Position numbers and translations under genes: made by a program
Source of the DNA: Monocercomonoides exilis
Taxonomy: Eukaryota > Preaxostyla > Oxymonadida > Polymastigidae
Assembly (NCBI GenBank): GCA_001643675.2
Contig: LSRY02000015.1
Coordinates: 946,001 to 1,010,000, forward strand
Reading direction: 5' to 3'
Length of the DNA stretch: 64,000 nucleotides
The notes under the pieces: model-generated
The model's database searches: none
Told to the model about the DNA's origin: nothing
What the model saw: only the letters and a program-made list of their open reading frames with translations
Part shown: in pieces, positions 22,957-34,948 of the stretch
Position numbering within the stretch: position 1 is the stretch's first letter
Layout: every line of letters begins with the position of its first letter

Positions 22957-25900
22957 TTATTTTTGATTGTGTGTGAGTGGTTGGCGGCAATGAAGAAATT
23001 GTTTGAAAACAGATGCATTTTGAGAGGCTGACGAAGAAGATGAAATAGAAGAAGATGATGATGACGACGACAATGATGAAGCAGTTGGTACAGCTGTTGA
23101 GGAAGGAGATAAGGTAGTTGTTGATGAGCTGGGTTTTGAATGAGATGACTTTGAGGAATGAGAATGCGGGTGAGGCTTTGAAGAAGAAGAAGAAGCAGAT
23201 GTGCTTGGAAATGGCAAATAAGGCTGCGAAACTTCAGCTTCACCACTATTAGCAGAAGAAATTAAAGAAGAAAGAGAAGAAGAAGCTTCTTTAATGTTTT
23301 TTGCTGTGTTTGACGATAATCTTGTGAATTACAAAGAAAACTTACAAATAGTGAGTTTTTCTTATAAGGATCAGAAGATGAAAAAGAATAAGTTTTGAAA
23401 TCAAACATCTTCAAACACATTCATATTTTCACTTCGCTTTGGCTCCGAATGTTTTTGTTTTTTTTTGGAACATAATTTTCATCTTGCTTTTTTTTTATTA
23501 TTCTTTTGATGTTCTTTTGAAGGAGACAAGTTTTCTGAAATATTATCTTCCCCTTTTTCTTTAGATAGAAATGTAATTTTGTTCTGAATGACATCTGCAA
23601 AGCTTCCATATTGAACAGCATGCCAGAAAAAATTATTGATCTTTTCGAATCGACAGCGCCTTCATTATCCAAACAACTGGAGGCGATTCGAAATGCTCAT
23701 TCATCAACATCTTCCTCTTGTACGCTTTGCTTTTAAAGTTCAATTCACTTCTTTCAATCTTCATCTTTTTCAGATACGAAACAAATACCTCTTTCTTCAT
23801 CTCAGCCTGCTCCAGTGTCTTCTTCTGCTAGTCTTCGAGCTTTTCACGTTTTTTCTCGAAGTACTCATTCTCATCCTCCAGCTGCTCCTTTGTCTCCTTC
23901 TCTGCCTCTTCCTTCTGTATCTTCTCTATCTTCCACTGTGTCGCTTTCTCTTCCTCAATTCTATCGATGCGGCTTGGAATGGCTGACAATTTTGGCTCAG
24001 GAAAGCACAGTGACGAAGTAGGAACAGACGCTGTGAGGCAGAAGAAAGCGATGAGGGAAGAGAGGAAGAAGGAACAGGATGCCACATTTGATGGGTGGGA
24101 GATGGGGTGCTGGTGGGAAAAGGAGATAAAGAGCACATAGAAAGAGGAGGCGAAAGAGATGATGGTGAAGAAGGCAAAGCATTGACAATCTGATAGTTAT
24201 CAGATGAAATTGGTGTGGATGGTGAAGAAGAAGATAAGATGATGAGAAGGAAGAGGAGGAAGGAGAAGAAGAGAAGGATGCTGATCTAGTTGATTGGAGC
24301 GTTGGCTGAAGAGTCTGATTTGGTCCATTTAACGTTGTGTTAACAGCATTTTGCTGGTTTAAAGGTAAGTTTTTCATTCTTTCTGCTTCTCTTTCTCTTT
24401 CTTCTCTCAGCTACCTTTCTTTTATTCGCCTCAATCTTTCATTAAATTTCTGTCTCGCCTTCATTCATTGCTCCTTTCACCACATCCCATCTTTCACTTC
24501 CTCCTCAAACAACTTGTCATCTAAGAGCGCAATGTGACAAACAATTATCAGAGTCGGCATCCTTTCGCTAATCAGCGACGAATACAGCGAAAGAATATCT
24601 GTATTCTTTTTCTCCTCTTTCCTCCTCTTCATCCCTTCCAATGAAGCATGAATGCTGCTTCGTAGATCCTTTGCGTATTTGTTGAAACATTGTGGAGGGA
24701 TCAATAAAGAAATCTGAGGGATAGACAAAGCAGAGGATGATGATTGAGAAACAGATGGGGTCAAAGCTTTGATAGCAGTTGTATTCTTTGACATAAATTA
24801 ATCATCATCTTCTTCATGAAGCAGAACCTTGTTATCTTTGCTGCATTTCTTCCTTCAAGCTGCCTTTTTTTTGTCTTTTCCTTTGGATCACTGAAAAACG
24901 TTTTGACGCTCTGTGAATAAGAAGATAATGATGATGAAATCACTGAATATGTGTCACGAGCATGCCTGCCTTTCAACGAAGCTGATTTCGACACTTCAGA
25001 CTCACTTCCGTTCAAAACACTCTGCTCGCTTTTCCTTCTCTCTTCTTCCTCTTTGTCTTCGACAATAAATTGCCCCTTTCCTCTTATGTTTTTCCTCATT
25101 GCATTCTCCCCTGCTGCTTCTGCTTCCTGCTTTTTTACAATTGAACATTAAAACTCTTTCTCTGATACGACTTTTCCTGACAATTGTTATTCTTCGAAAC
25201 ATTGAACTCTGAATGATGTTCTGCTTCCATCAAATGACTCCAAATTGATCATTCTATCAACTTTTCAATTTGAAGTTCCATCTTTCTCTGTTTTTTAATA
25301 AACCTTATAATCAATTCTTTTCTCTTTTTCTTTTTATCATTCATTCATTTGTTCATTCTCGTTCATATTCTTCATTTTCTTCATGTTGACCTCTTTTTCT
25401 TTTCTTCCCAGCATCTGCCTGAAGAACTCCACATCAAACAAAAGGGCATCCGCATAACAGAAGAACGATGGATGGAAAAGCGGTGTTAACGAAGGAGAAG
25501 AACACATCAGAGTGAATGGGTGAGCGCGTGGGTGTGTTACAAAAAGAAGGCGCGCATTTTGATGAGTGAGGGAGCTGAGAAAGAGGCAGCAGAGACAAGG
25601 GTGGAGTCGGGAGATGGAAAGCAGAGAGGAAGAAGAGAGAGGATAAGGAATTGTTTGTGTGATTGAACTGAGGCATGGCTCGCTGCTGTCAAAGGAAGTT
25701 TTCACAGAGGTAGCTGAAGAAGAAGTCGATAAAGATGTTACTGTTTGGTTTGCAAAAACATAAGCAGAACTTGACGATGATGAAAAGAAAAAAGATGCAT
25801 TTAAATTCATTTCAAATGTTGTTGTTTGAGCATTTGCTGCTTGAGAAATGTATTGACTTTTGAGGGAATTCAATTGATTCGTGATTGTGGGGACAATCAT

Positions 25901-26106
25901 CACTCCTCTCTCTTCTCTCTCTCTTTTTTTTTCCTCTTTCTTTCTTCACAGTTATTCAAGTCCAAAAAATCGTCTTGAGTGACTGAAACATCATAGCTCA
26001 GTTCGTTTTGTCTTCCTTCTCCCTTAATACGCAAAGCAGAAACAGAAGAATGGCACACCAGCGAAGAACAAGGTGATGAATTTTCAGTCAATTCTTGTTC
26101 TTCCAT
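22957..26106 (-). CDS. Ser-rich, coiled-coil multi-exon protein of unknown function
   Basis: A series of minus-strand pieces looks like exons of one gene. They are MEEQELTENSSPCSSLVCHS (from 26106), a Ser-rich segment (25903-25340), ENAMRKNIRGKGQFIVEDKE to DPKEKTKKRQLEGRNAAK (about 25140-24830), LTPSVSQSSSSALSIPQISL to LYSSLISERMPTLIIVCHIA (24782-24480), a coiled coil RIDRIEEEKATQWKIEKIQK (about 23985-23828), KKTLEQAEMKKEVFVSYLKK (about 23815-23755), and a Ser/His-rich end (23217-22957). Just upstream of MSKNTTAIKALTP the same frame reads VLLHEEDDD, TAA, FM, which again suggests a sense TAA (24798-24800). Splice sites were not resolved. The limits are approximate and it could be two genes. 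Confidence 0.4.
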
Positions 26107-26640
26107 TGCATGTTGGTCTTTGCTGTTTTATCTTTGTTCTCTGTCAGCTCTTCAGCTTCTCTCTTTCTGAGATCAGATCCTCCAGCGACTCAAAGTTGAT
26201 GAACATTTCTCTGCCCCACTTCACTCCACAAACATGATTGAATAAAATATCGATGCTGGAGTGAATTAGATATTCTATGAAGAAATTTGAGATTGTTCTG
26301 TTTCAGAAGAAAAAAAGGAAGAAGAAGAGGAAGAGGAAGAGGAAGAAGAATTGGAAGGATAAGAAGAAATCGAAGATGAAACAGAAGAAGGAGAACAAGA
26401 AGATGAAAATGCAGAGGAAAAGAGATAAACCTGAGGTATATCATGAGGAGCAAAAGAGTTGGAGTGATGAAGATGGAGATGATGACTTCATTTTCGATGA
26501 GAAAGATGAGAAAGATGAGAAAGATGAGAAGAATTGGAAGAAGGAAGGAAGAAATCAGTTGAGGTGTTGTTGGGGTATTTGTTTGAGGAAGAAGGATAGG
26601 AATAAATGGAAGAAGAAGAAGTAGAAGCAGAAGAAGAAGA

Positions 26641-26952
26641 TCATAACGAAGATGAAATTCCTGAAATTCCTTGATATTCTCCATGCTTCTTCTGTTTGTT
26701 TGCATCATCATTCATTCTGTTTGAAGATAAATTGAAATTCTGCTTGTCTGGAGAAGGAAGAAGATGTGTTTCTTCTCTTTGAAAAGAGCGATGGGGAAAG
26801 GAAAAGATATTGGATTTGAGACGATCAGATGAAGAGGAGGAAGAAGATGATGAGGAAGATGATATAGAAGAGGAAGAGGAAGAGGAAGAGGAAGAGGAAG
26901 AGGAAGAGGAAGAGGAAGAGGAAGAGGAAGAAGATGATGATGAGTGATGCAA
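26641..26952 (-). other. Ser-rich possible exon with (GAGGAA)n hexamer repeat
   Basis: A (GAGGAA)n hexamer array at about 26868-26932 encodes poly-Ser on the minus strand. It runs into the more complex SFQREETHLLPSPDKQNF. It may be a 5' exon of the downstream minus-strand gene or a simple-repeat artefact. Confidence 0.35.
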
Positions 26953-28436
26953 TTTTTGAAAAAGGAAATAAAGTTGACTGAGTTTAGGGTTATCATTGAA
27001 CCAACAAACATTTTGTTGTTATTTTTGAATGCTTCAACAATTGAAACATTTATTTGATAGATATGCCTTGAAAAATATCACTTGGATTGCGTTCAATGAA
27101 ATAACAATTTGGAATTCGGAGTGATTGAAACTGTTTCCACAATTTTTATTGACATTTTTAAATTTTGTTAAAAGGTATTATTATTACTAATCTGTTCATT
27201 TTATAAATAAAAAAGCTATTATAATATGAAAAGTTACTGGTAATGAACAAATGAAAACAATTATCTTTCATATTTTACTGAAAAAAGGAATTAATTGAAA
27301 ATGAATAAATCGGAACATATCAAGTGAACTTAAAAAAAAGTTTTAATCTTATAAAAAATATTCATTATCAATAGTGATCGTTCATCACTGCTTAGGTGAA
27401 TAGAAAACTAATAAATAATAACAAAAACATCCTTAGAAATTTAATGAAGCAATGTGAAGGCAGATCGAGTTAATTTTGACATGAAATCACCTGCATATAA
27501 AAGAAAAAATACAATTGGTAAAGATAACGTGATGTCATTAAACTTAGACGTTGTGCAAAATAAAATAAGAATAATTCTTATTTTTGAATAATAAAAATAG
27601 TATTGTGGGATTGATCAAAAAAGTTTGATTTTTCTATTTTTTTTTTATGATTTATTTTTCAAAATTTAATTAATGAAATAAGAGTATATAATAATTTACG
27701 ACCTGGCATCAGGTTTTTATTTCGAAATTATCAATTTTTATTAAATTTTTATAAAATTACTCAGACTTATGGGTGATTTTTCAAATAGATATTTCTCAAG
27801 GATCAAAAAGAATTTCAAAATTCTGGTCCTTTCAAATGTTTTATTATTAAATATACTTTCTTTTTATAATAATGCTTTAAAGAATAACCAAGCGTTGGGA
27901 ATGTACCTTAAATACACCTATTCCAAATACCCAACCACGCATGCAGGCAGCTTTATCGGTGGCACTAGCACAACATTCACATTCCAATCACAAATCCCGT
28001 TCAGCCATAAAAGATCTTTTCTTTTGAGTGGCTGGAAATGAATAGAACAGTGTTTCCTTGACCGAAGAGCTGAAATGAGAAGAAAAGGATGAATAAAAAT
28101 TCAAACGAATAGTTGAAAGCTACGAAAGATATATTTCAATGATTGTTTCAATACATGAGGTACTATTTTCTTTTTTTAAAATGCAAAACGTCAATTAAAA
28201 TAAAAAATTATGTTTTTTTCTTCGTTATGAAATAATAATACTGATGATTGCGCCTTGAAAACAACTTTTTTTTTATGTTTCAATTGCAATGAGAACTGTT
28301 TCGATGTAAATTTCCCGTTTTGAAACTTGTCGAAAAAAAATCTCCAATTCATGCTTATTTAAATTTATTTGTGTTCCTATAAATAAAAATACAGAATGCA
28401 AGAAAATAAGAATAATTTCAGAATGAATTGTCGAAC
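26953..28436. other. AT-rich intergenic region, no supported gene
   Basis: A 90-codon frame at 27769-28041 (+) has no recognisable family. The DNA around it is strongly AT-rich, so I do not call it. Confidence 0.5.
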
Positions 28437-28684
28437 ATATGGGTAATTATTTTTGAAAAGTCGCAAATGTTTAATTTTCGAATAAATTAAAAATTTCATA
28501 TCTTAATCAAATTTCGCTTCCCGCTAATGGAACTTCACCAAAGTGGAGGATATAACTTGACAATGCCATTCAACACATTCCTGTGAAATTGCATGAGCGG
28601 GAATCGAAATTTGATTAAGATATGTAATTTTTAATTTATTTGAAAATTAAACATTTGCGACTTTTCAAAAAGAATTACCCATAT
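28437..28684. mobile_element. Palindromic MITE, family B copy 1
   Basis: Inverted arms of about 86 bp. The left ATATGGGTAATTATTTTTGA and AAAGTCGCAAATGTTTAATT pair with the inverted right end. The centre is non-coding. Family B shares its outer 20 bp with family A but differs inside (GTCGCAAATG). Confidence 0.8.
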
Positions 28685-28989
28685 GAAATGAAAACCAAAA
28701 AACAATTGTATTTTATTGTTAGTCTCAAATAAAAAGAAAAAGAATAAAAGTCAACACTATTTGAATTAAACATTGAATTAAACTTGTGAAATCTGTATTA
28801 TTGCAAGTAAATTTTTGTGGATAAGAGTCAAAAAAACAATATCAGATAATTTTCCTTTTGTTATAAGAACGGAATGATCAACATAATTTGATCATTTTTG
28901 ATCTTTTGTGTGATATAATTAAAGTCGAGGTACTTTGCAAAAAAACATAGACAGGTTAATCACAACTTAACGTGACATTCAGAAACTCG

Positions 28990-28991
<2 letters not shown>

Positions 28992-29081
<90 letters not shown>
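28992..29081. repeat. Poly-T tract
   Basis: About 90 bases of T, interrupted once by AC at 29045-29046. It sits immediately outside the inverted repeat of the Merlin relic. Confidence 0.9.
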
Positions 29082-29082
<1 letters not shown>

Positions 29083-30572
29083 AATTTTTGTGATAGAATG
29101 ATTTAATATCAAATAATAAAACATGCTAAAGGTGAATTTTCCATTTTTAAAATATGTTTTTCAATGAAAAAAAATAAAAAATGAAATTTTTATGTGGGTC
29201 TGATCAATTTGAACACAAAATTTTCAAAATTCAATTAAACTTTTCACAAATATAATTCATTGTTATGATCAAAAAAGTTTTCATTTCTTCATCAAAAAAT
29301 AGAAATGAGCAAAGTTGTAAATTTCAAAAAAGATATTCATGCAATTCTCAGAATTTATTAGGATAACGATTCGACGTTGGATTGGATTTCACATTTTCAG
29401 CCATATCGATTCACAAAAAAATGTCCAAAATGAAGGAAATCAATGAAATTTGGAGAAGGTTGCTAAGATTCGTAGATGGAGATGTAATGGCTCCTCTAAA
29501 CATCAAGACATATTCAGTGGAACTCCTTTTTTCCATTGTCACATTAAATTGAAAAAGGTGATTTTGATTCTACAGTATTATCACATAGGACTGCATATTT
29601 ATCAAACAAGCCTTATAAACAAACATAAGTGAAAATTCGATCGGGTATATCTATTCTGTTGCAAGGTCAAGTCTTTCCACTTTGGCTGTTGAAGAATTTC
29701 GAAAACTTGGAGGAATTAACACCACTGTTGAAATAGATGAAGCGATTCAAAGAAAAAGAAAATTACACAAAGTAAGAAAGAAAGCTCTAATATGGATTTT
29801 AGGAATGATCGAACAGTCGGCGGATGGAGAAAAATGTAAATGCATGCTGATAAGAGTGAAAGATCGATAGAAAAACACTTTAATTCTAATTATTCAAGCG
29901 AATGTTATTGAGAGAACTATAATCTATTCCGATGAACGGAAAGCCAATTCGTGCTTAGAAGAACTAGGATATACTCATAAAACAGTTTACCATAAATACA
30001 ACTTCAAAAATCCCACAACAGGAATATTCACATATTTAATTGAAGGAACCAAGAGCAAACTGAAAAAAAGCTAACTTTGATTTGGAATAAGTGAAAAATA
30101 CATTGATAACTATCTTTTGAGCTGAATGAGCAAAATAGATAAATAATTGACATAGAATAATTATTGTTGACTATTTTCAAATAAACAATAAATGAAAAGG
30201 AAGAAAATGATTTGTTTGAAATCGATAAAGAAGAATATTTGGAAGAAATGGGTGAAAAAAATAGATGAAGAAACAGAAACGGAAGATGAAGATGTCCCAA
30301 TTATTGAGCATGATAATAAATCAAATGATGATATTGATTCTCACTGAGCAGGAGATGGTAAAGATGCTTCTTCGCATGAAGATTAATACGTTTTTTTCTT
30401 CTAATAACATTTTTTATCATATTATTGAATTTTTGAAAAATCGAAAAATATGATCAGACCCACAAAAAAAATTATTTTTTATTTTTTTCATTGAAAAAAA
30501 AAGTATTTTAAAATGGAAAATTCGCCTTTTGCATGTATTGTTATTTGATATTAAATCATTCAATCACAAAAA
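29083..30572 (+). mobile_element. Degenerate Merlin (IS1595-like) element, copy 4
   Basis: Inverted flanks of about 120 bp (29083-29205 and 30451-30572) share TTGTGAT, GAATGATTTAATATCAAATAA and GTGGGTCTGATCA. Inside, plus-strand pieces match the Merlin transposase: TTVEIDEAIQRKRKLHK (first catalytic Asp), TIIYSDERKA (second Asp) and YLIEGTKSKL (third, Glu). The reading frame is cut by several stops (for example after RVKDR) and the N-terminal half is barely recognisable. Inactive. Confidence 0.75.
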
Positions 30573-30996
30573 ACCCAAAAAAATTGCAGAAGATGGGAAT
30601 TGATAAAAGAAAGAACGGAAGTAATTTATATATAACTGAAGAAAAAGAAGAAGAGCTAGTTCCCAAAGTCATAACTTGGAGCGATGTTTCTTCTTAACGA
30701 ACATCCTGAACGACTTTTCAATTGATTTGCGACAATACTCTTAACCTGATATAATCACATCGGATATTATCAAAATCGTCTATTGTCTCATTTTTTGATG
30801 CACCGACAATTTTTTGCTAATTATTCATTCATTCTCCATCGCATTTAATCGCAGGGCTAAATGTATATATTCTCATTTTATTTTATAATAAGTTCATTTT
30901 TCATTGAAAAATCGATTTTCTGGTCAATAATTTCAATTTTTGGATTTTTCAAAATTTGTTTAAATAAGTGAAAAAAATGTGTATAATGATAAAAAT

Positions 30997-32481
30997 GGTT
31001 ATTGCACAATATACGACCGTTTTAAATTCTGTCAAATATAGCAAGGACATGATACATTATATCATTCTCGTACAATATTTATTTCAGATTCCTTGCGGAA
31101 AGGCGAAGATTTTTTATTACAAAAAAATGATCAAAATCCCATTTACCTAAAGAAAAAGATAAAAAATTTATTTTTTCAGTATTTATTATGTAAGGTATGA
31201 TGCGAATAATGAATGATGAGCAAAAGAAATTGTTTTGAGTTTATTCTGGCTCATATTCAGAATGTTCAGCCACGTCACTAACTTCCAAAAAATCTTCAGA
31301 AGTTTCTTCATCTTCAGTCAACATTACAGAAACATCTTCTTCTTCATCATTTTCTTCATTGTCTTCCTCCTCTTCTTCAATAAACTCTTCTGGTTTGTAC
31401 CTGCAAATGGCTTTGATAGTTCCCACAAATGATAGCTCTCGCGTTTTGCCAAAAACAAATGAGGATATATAATCGTCAATAAATTTTTCTCTAAAACAAT
31501 TTTTTGGAATTTCCCTTCGAAACTGACTCCAAATGCCTTCAATCATATTCGTTCAAATTTCGCTTTCTGCATCACGAAGGTGACACTTGTGACAAACAGT
31601 TTTATGTGTATTCCCTATCTCTTCCAGAGATGCATAAGCTTTCCATTCATCGCTATTAATTGTCGTTCCAGGCAAAAAATTGGCTTTGATGATAGGTATT
31701 AGTGTGTTTTTTTTCCTATTTGATACGCGAACGAAGTAAAAATTTCCTTGTTTTCCTTCAGGATTTCTTTGAACTGCTCCAAATAACCTAATTTGCTTTT
31801 CCAAACGTCCTTTGTGAAATTTCCTTATGTGCAAAATTACATCGTCAATTTCCACGAATGAATTCAGACCACCAAGAGGTTCAAAGGAATTAACCACAAT
31901 TTTGGACATGGAAGCTGCAGCCAAAGAATGACAAAAACTGATAGTGTTTCTGTGAATTCCAAGAAGAAGAGAGGTTTGTGTTATTGATAATTTAATCCAT
32001 TTATATAACAAGATGTGCATGATTTTGTTCAATCCCACTTTTTGATTATCAATGGATAAACCTGAAAGCAAACGAATTGTTCTGTCACATCGGTAGCATC
32101 TCCATTGTCTTGAGTTAGGATTTCTTTCATATGAAGACATTTCTCTTCTGCATTGTCTGCACTCTTTGTATCTTGCATCCAAAACATCCCTTTGAAACCA
32201 ATCCCATGCATCATCAGCGCTGTGGAACATCTTGTTCAGATGATGTGTTTGCATTTCATGATCTTCCATTTCCATTGAAAACAATTGTGATTTTGAAAAT
32301 GTGTTGATCAAAAAATTTGTTCATTCCCACTAGACATATTTGTATTTGATGATTTCAATTTTATTTTTTTATGAGTTTCCGCATTAATTTACACGTTTTT
32401 GATAGTGTCCATGTTTATATTATATATTAATAAACCTTTTCATGAAATATCCAAGCCGGTCTTATATTGTGCAATTACTCC
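30997..32481 (-). mobile_element. Merlin (IS1595-like) DNA transposon, copy 1
   Basis: Terminal inverted repeats of about 24 bp: left GGTTATTGCACAATATACGACC, right (inverted) GGAGTAATTGCACAATATAAGA. The ends are related to those of copy 2. A clear target duplication was not found, so the exact ends may be off by a few bases. It carries one transposase gene. Confidence 0.7.
31241..32311 (-). pseudogene. Merlin transposase (ISXO2-like DDE), one in-frame TGA
   Basis: Encodes a zinc ribbon (CRQCRREM then CYRCDR), a helical DNA-binding region, and the DDE catalytic core. VEIDDVI holds the first Asp, INSDEWKAY the second, and MIEGIWSQFR the Glu. An acidic tail ends HSEYEPE at TAA. The single lesion is TGA at 31553-31555, between RDAESEI and TNMIEGIW. 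Both halves are otherwise in the same frame, so this is a recently inactivated copy. The C-terminal end resembles that of copy 2 (SASEYSP, TAA). Confidence 0.85.
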
Positions 32482-33266
32482 GATTTTGACTGTATTTGTT
32501 TTTAAAGGACTTATTAATTATTAATTGAAAACAAAGGTTTTCAGAATACGAATGCAAAGGAAAACCGAAACTGAGGAGTTTGTTGAAATACCAAGTGTGA
32601 AATGGGCTTGAAATTATTTAAATTGATATAGGCAATTAAATACAATCAATCCAATAAATTTAGATATAACCCAAGTGAGAGCTTCAGCAGAAACAAAAAT
32701 AAGATCGTTAAAAAGCAATCTTCGACGATTAATATTAACAAGAAAATATCATCCATCTCTTATTTTTCAACCCGACGAAACAAGTTGTCAGACGGAAAAG
32801 AAAAACAAATAGAAAAAAGTTGTATCACAAATGAGCAAATTTCTGCCAGTGCTGGAAGTCCCTCCACTTAGGCATTTGAAGCTTTTATTTCATTGTCTTT
32901 GCCGATGGAGGGCATCTTTCAAATCATCTCATCCTCACTCCAAAATATGAAAATGAAATAAATGAGCAATGGTACGATGATAATTTCATATTGGATACAA
33001 CAACAAAAGGATGTGTGATAGCAGAATTATTTGAGCAAATTATATTGAACAATGTTATGCAAAACATCACAACACAAGGAAGAAAAATAGAAAAAATAAA
33101 TTGTCATATTCTAAAACATCAATCTTTAACTTCAACAATTCGTTCTGAACACATAAAACCAAAAAGACAATCAAACATAACTAATTTGACAAACAACTCA
33201 AATGTTTCATTTATAAATAAATTTTAAAGACACAACGCTTTATCTTTTTATTCACTTTCAATAAAT

Positions 33267-33426
33267 AGCGAGATATCACCTCCAGAAAAATGCAATTTCG
33301 AAAAATAGGATATGTTGAACATTTCTTTATGTCCAACTACTGTTTATAATATTTGTTGCAAATAGCGAACCTTCTTCTTTGTTAAAAAGAACATTTTTTG
33401 AAGGAAAAAATTTGTAATGTGTGCAA
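33267..33426. repeat. Degraded long-TIR arm of the Merlin copy-3 family
   Basis: GCGAGATATCACCTCCAGAA and about 150 bp beyond (AACATTTCTTTATG, TTTGCAAATAGCGAA-type blocks) match the outer part of the 970-bp arms at 41138 and 43953. It is a solo relic; no partner arm is seen nearby. Confidence 0.7.
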
Positions 33427-33434
33427 TTCTTTTT

Positions 33435-34184
33435 GGTATAAGGGAACAACATGGTCATGTGAGATTTTTCATTTTTTCATCATAAAGGCAATTCTCATTA
33501 ATTATACTGTTGTTGTGTGGTGTTTTTATTCAACGGAAATTGTTTGCAACAAAAATATAATTATTTGAAAAATCTCACTTTTTCATATATTTATGGGTTT
33601 GATCGAAACAAAAAAATGGAACTTGTTCCTATTAATTTTGGAACCGAAAGCATATCTGATCAAAATAAGGTATTCTACAATGAGTATTCAATGTGGATTT
33701 GGTTTCTCACTCATATTCTGGAAAATAAAGTCCCTATATGCCCAAAACATCGAATCCAAAAGAATTGTTATAAGACAGTATCTAACTACAGATTTTGGAA
33801 GTGCCCGAAATGCACAGAAAAAACATCAGTCTACAACAACACTTTTTTTGAAAATATGAAGACTCCGTTAGGAACAACATTCTTAATTTGTTTGTACTAC
33901 TGGCTAAAAATTCCAATTACAACGATTTCAACTATACTTGGCGTTGGTAAAAAGACAGTGGGATTTTAGGGAAGCGTTATTCGTGTGTGCTGTTCAAAAT
34001 TATGGAATTCTACACAGCGAGTTGTTGGTGGAGAAGGAAAGATAGTTGAAATCGACGAGGCGATATGGAGAAAGCGAAAATATGGAAGAGGGAGAAAGAA
34101 GGATCAGATATGGATTTTTGGCGGCGTTGAAAGGCTCGAAGGCGGAGGGGCAGGATCTCGCTTTATGACCATCGTGCCGAATAG

Positions 34185-34221
<37 letters not shown>

Positions 34222-34948
34222 AAATTGATACCAATAATCCATAATTCCATTCTGCAGAAAACAATGATCATTTCAGACGAATGGACAGCATATTCATGTT
34301 TGGAATCGATAGGATACGAGCATCAAACCGTCTGTCATAAGAAAGAATATGTGAACAAAGAGACTCATGCCTGTACAAACACGATTGAAGGCCTATGGTC
34401 ACATTTTAGATCATCTTTTCCACGTTTTGGAACCAGAAAAAAGTTTATTTCTGATCATATCGCAATGTATTTAGTGAAATCTTCGATGAAGTTGAGCTTT
34501 TTGGAACTTATGAAGCATGTTTCAAAATATAAACCAGAAAAAGAAATTGAAGAAAAGGAACAACAAGAAGAAGAAGAAGATGATGATGATGAAATTGACG
34601 AAGATGTGCCTTTTATTGAAGATATTTTGGGAAATGATGAGAATGAAACAGATAAAAAATTAGAAGAAGATGATTCAGATGGTGCTGGATATGGAGATAG
34701 TGCTTCGGAATATTCTCCATAATAAAAAATATATTTATCTTTCCATTAAATTTTTAAAAAATATTATTTTTCATATCAAAAATTTCATTGTCCCAATAAT
34801 AATATTAGAAAAAATATTTTTTGTTTTTTTGTACATAAATAAGTTTCCGTTCAGAACAAACAACAAACTCATGCTTTGTTTGATATTTCCGATGCATCTT
34901 TAACAAAAAATATCAAAAACTCACATGACCATATTGCACCTTTATGCC
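33435..34948 (+). mobile_element. Merlin DNA transposon, copy 2, with 8-bp target duplication
   Basis: The left end GGTATAAGGGAACAACATGG and the inverted right end GGCATAAAGGTGCAATATGG form about 29-bp terminal repeats, continuing through TCATGTGAG. TTCTTTTT occurs directly outside both ends (33427-33434 and 34949-34956). This is an 8-bp target-site duplication, the size typical of Merlin. The target appears to have been the first bases of a family B MITE. Confidence 0.85.
33616..34722 (+). pseudogene. Merlin transposase with one in-frame TAG and an expanded poly-A/poly-Lys tract
   Basis: Starts MELVPINFGTES. It has a zinc ribbon (CPKHRIQKNC, CPKC), then IVEIDEAIWRKRK (Asp), MIISDEWTAYS (Asp) and NTIEGLWSHFR (Glu), and an acidic tail ending SASEYSP at TAATAA. 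A TAG (33967-33969) interrupts after KKTVGF. Between VPNR and KLIPII a run of 36 A (34185-34220) encodes about 12 Lys in frame, where copy 1 has only KKNT. So the homopolymer has expanded by codon multiples. If TAG is sense in this organism, the copy could still be coding. Confidence 0.8.

Larger units (their letters stand above)
30600..33230 (+). pseudogene. pogo/CENP-B-like (DDE_1) transposase relic copy 1, split by Merlin copy 1
   Basis: An N-terminal piece at about 30640-30750 (EEELVPKVITWSDVSS) resembles the same part of copy 2 (63210 onward). From 32527 the sequence is identical, without indels, to 63381-64000. It encodes DITQVRASAETKIRSLKSNL and FQPDETSCQ (the first DDE Asp region), then in another frame LILTPKYENEINEQWYDDN and KGCVIAELFEQIIL, the DDE_1-type C-terminal catalytic region. 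Several stops and frame changes make it non-functional. The 1.8 kb separating the two pieces is mostly Merlin copy 1. Confidence 0.65.

Noticed and set aside
27769-28041. 90-codon open frame as a gene
   Set aside because: No recognisable family, AT-rich composition and no splice or conservation evidence; length is within chance expectation for this window.
28992-29081. Poly-T as the poly-A tail of a retroelement on the minus strand
   Set aside because: No reverse transcriptase, target duplication or retrogene body adjoins it; several similar homopolymers occur without any associated sequence.
29450-34722. ISXO2-like transposases as a sign of bacterial sequence or contamination
   Set aside because: The elements have Merlin-type ends and 8-bp duplications, are nested with hAT, pogo and mariner relics, and share the AT-rich, intron-bearing surroundings; they are eukaryotic Merlin transposons.
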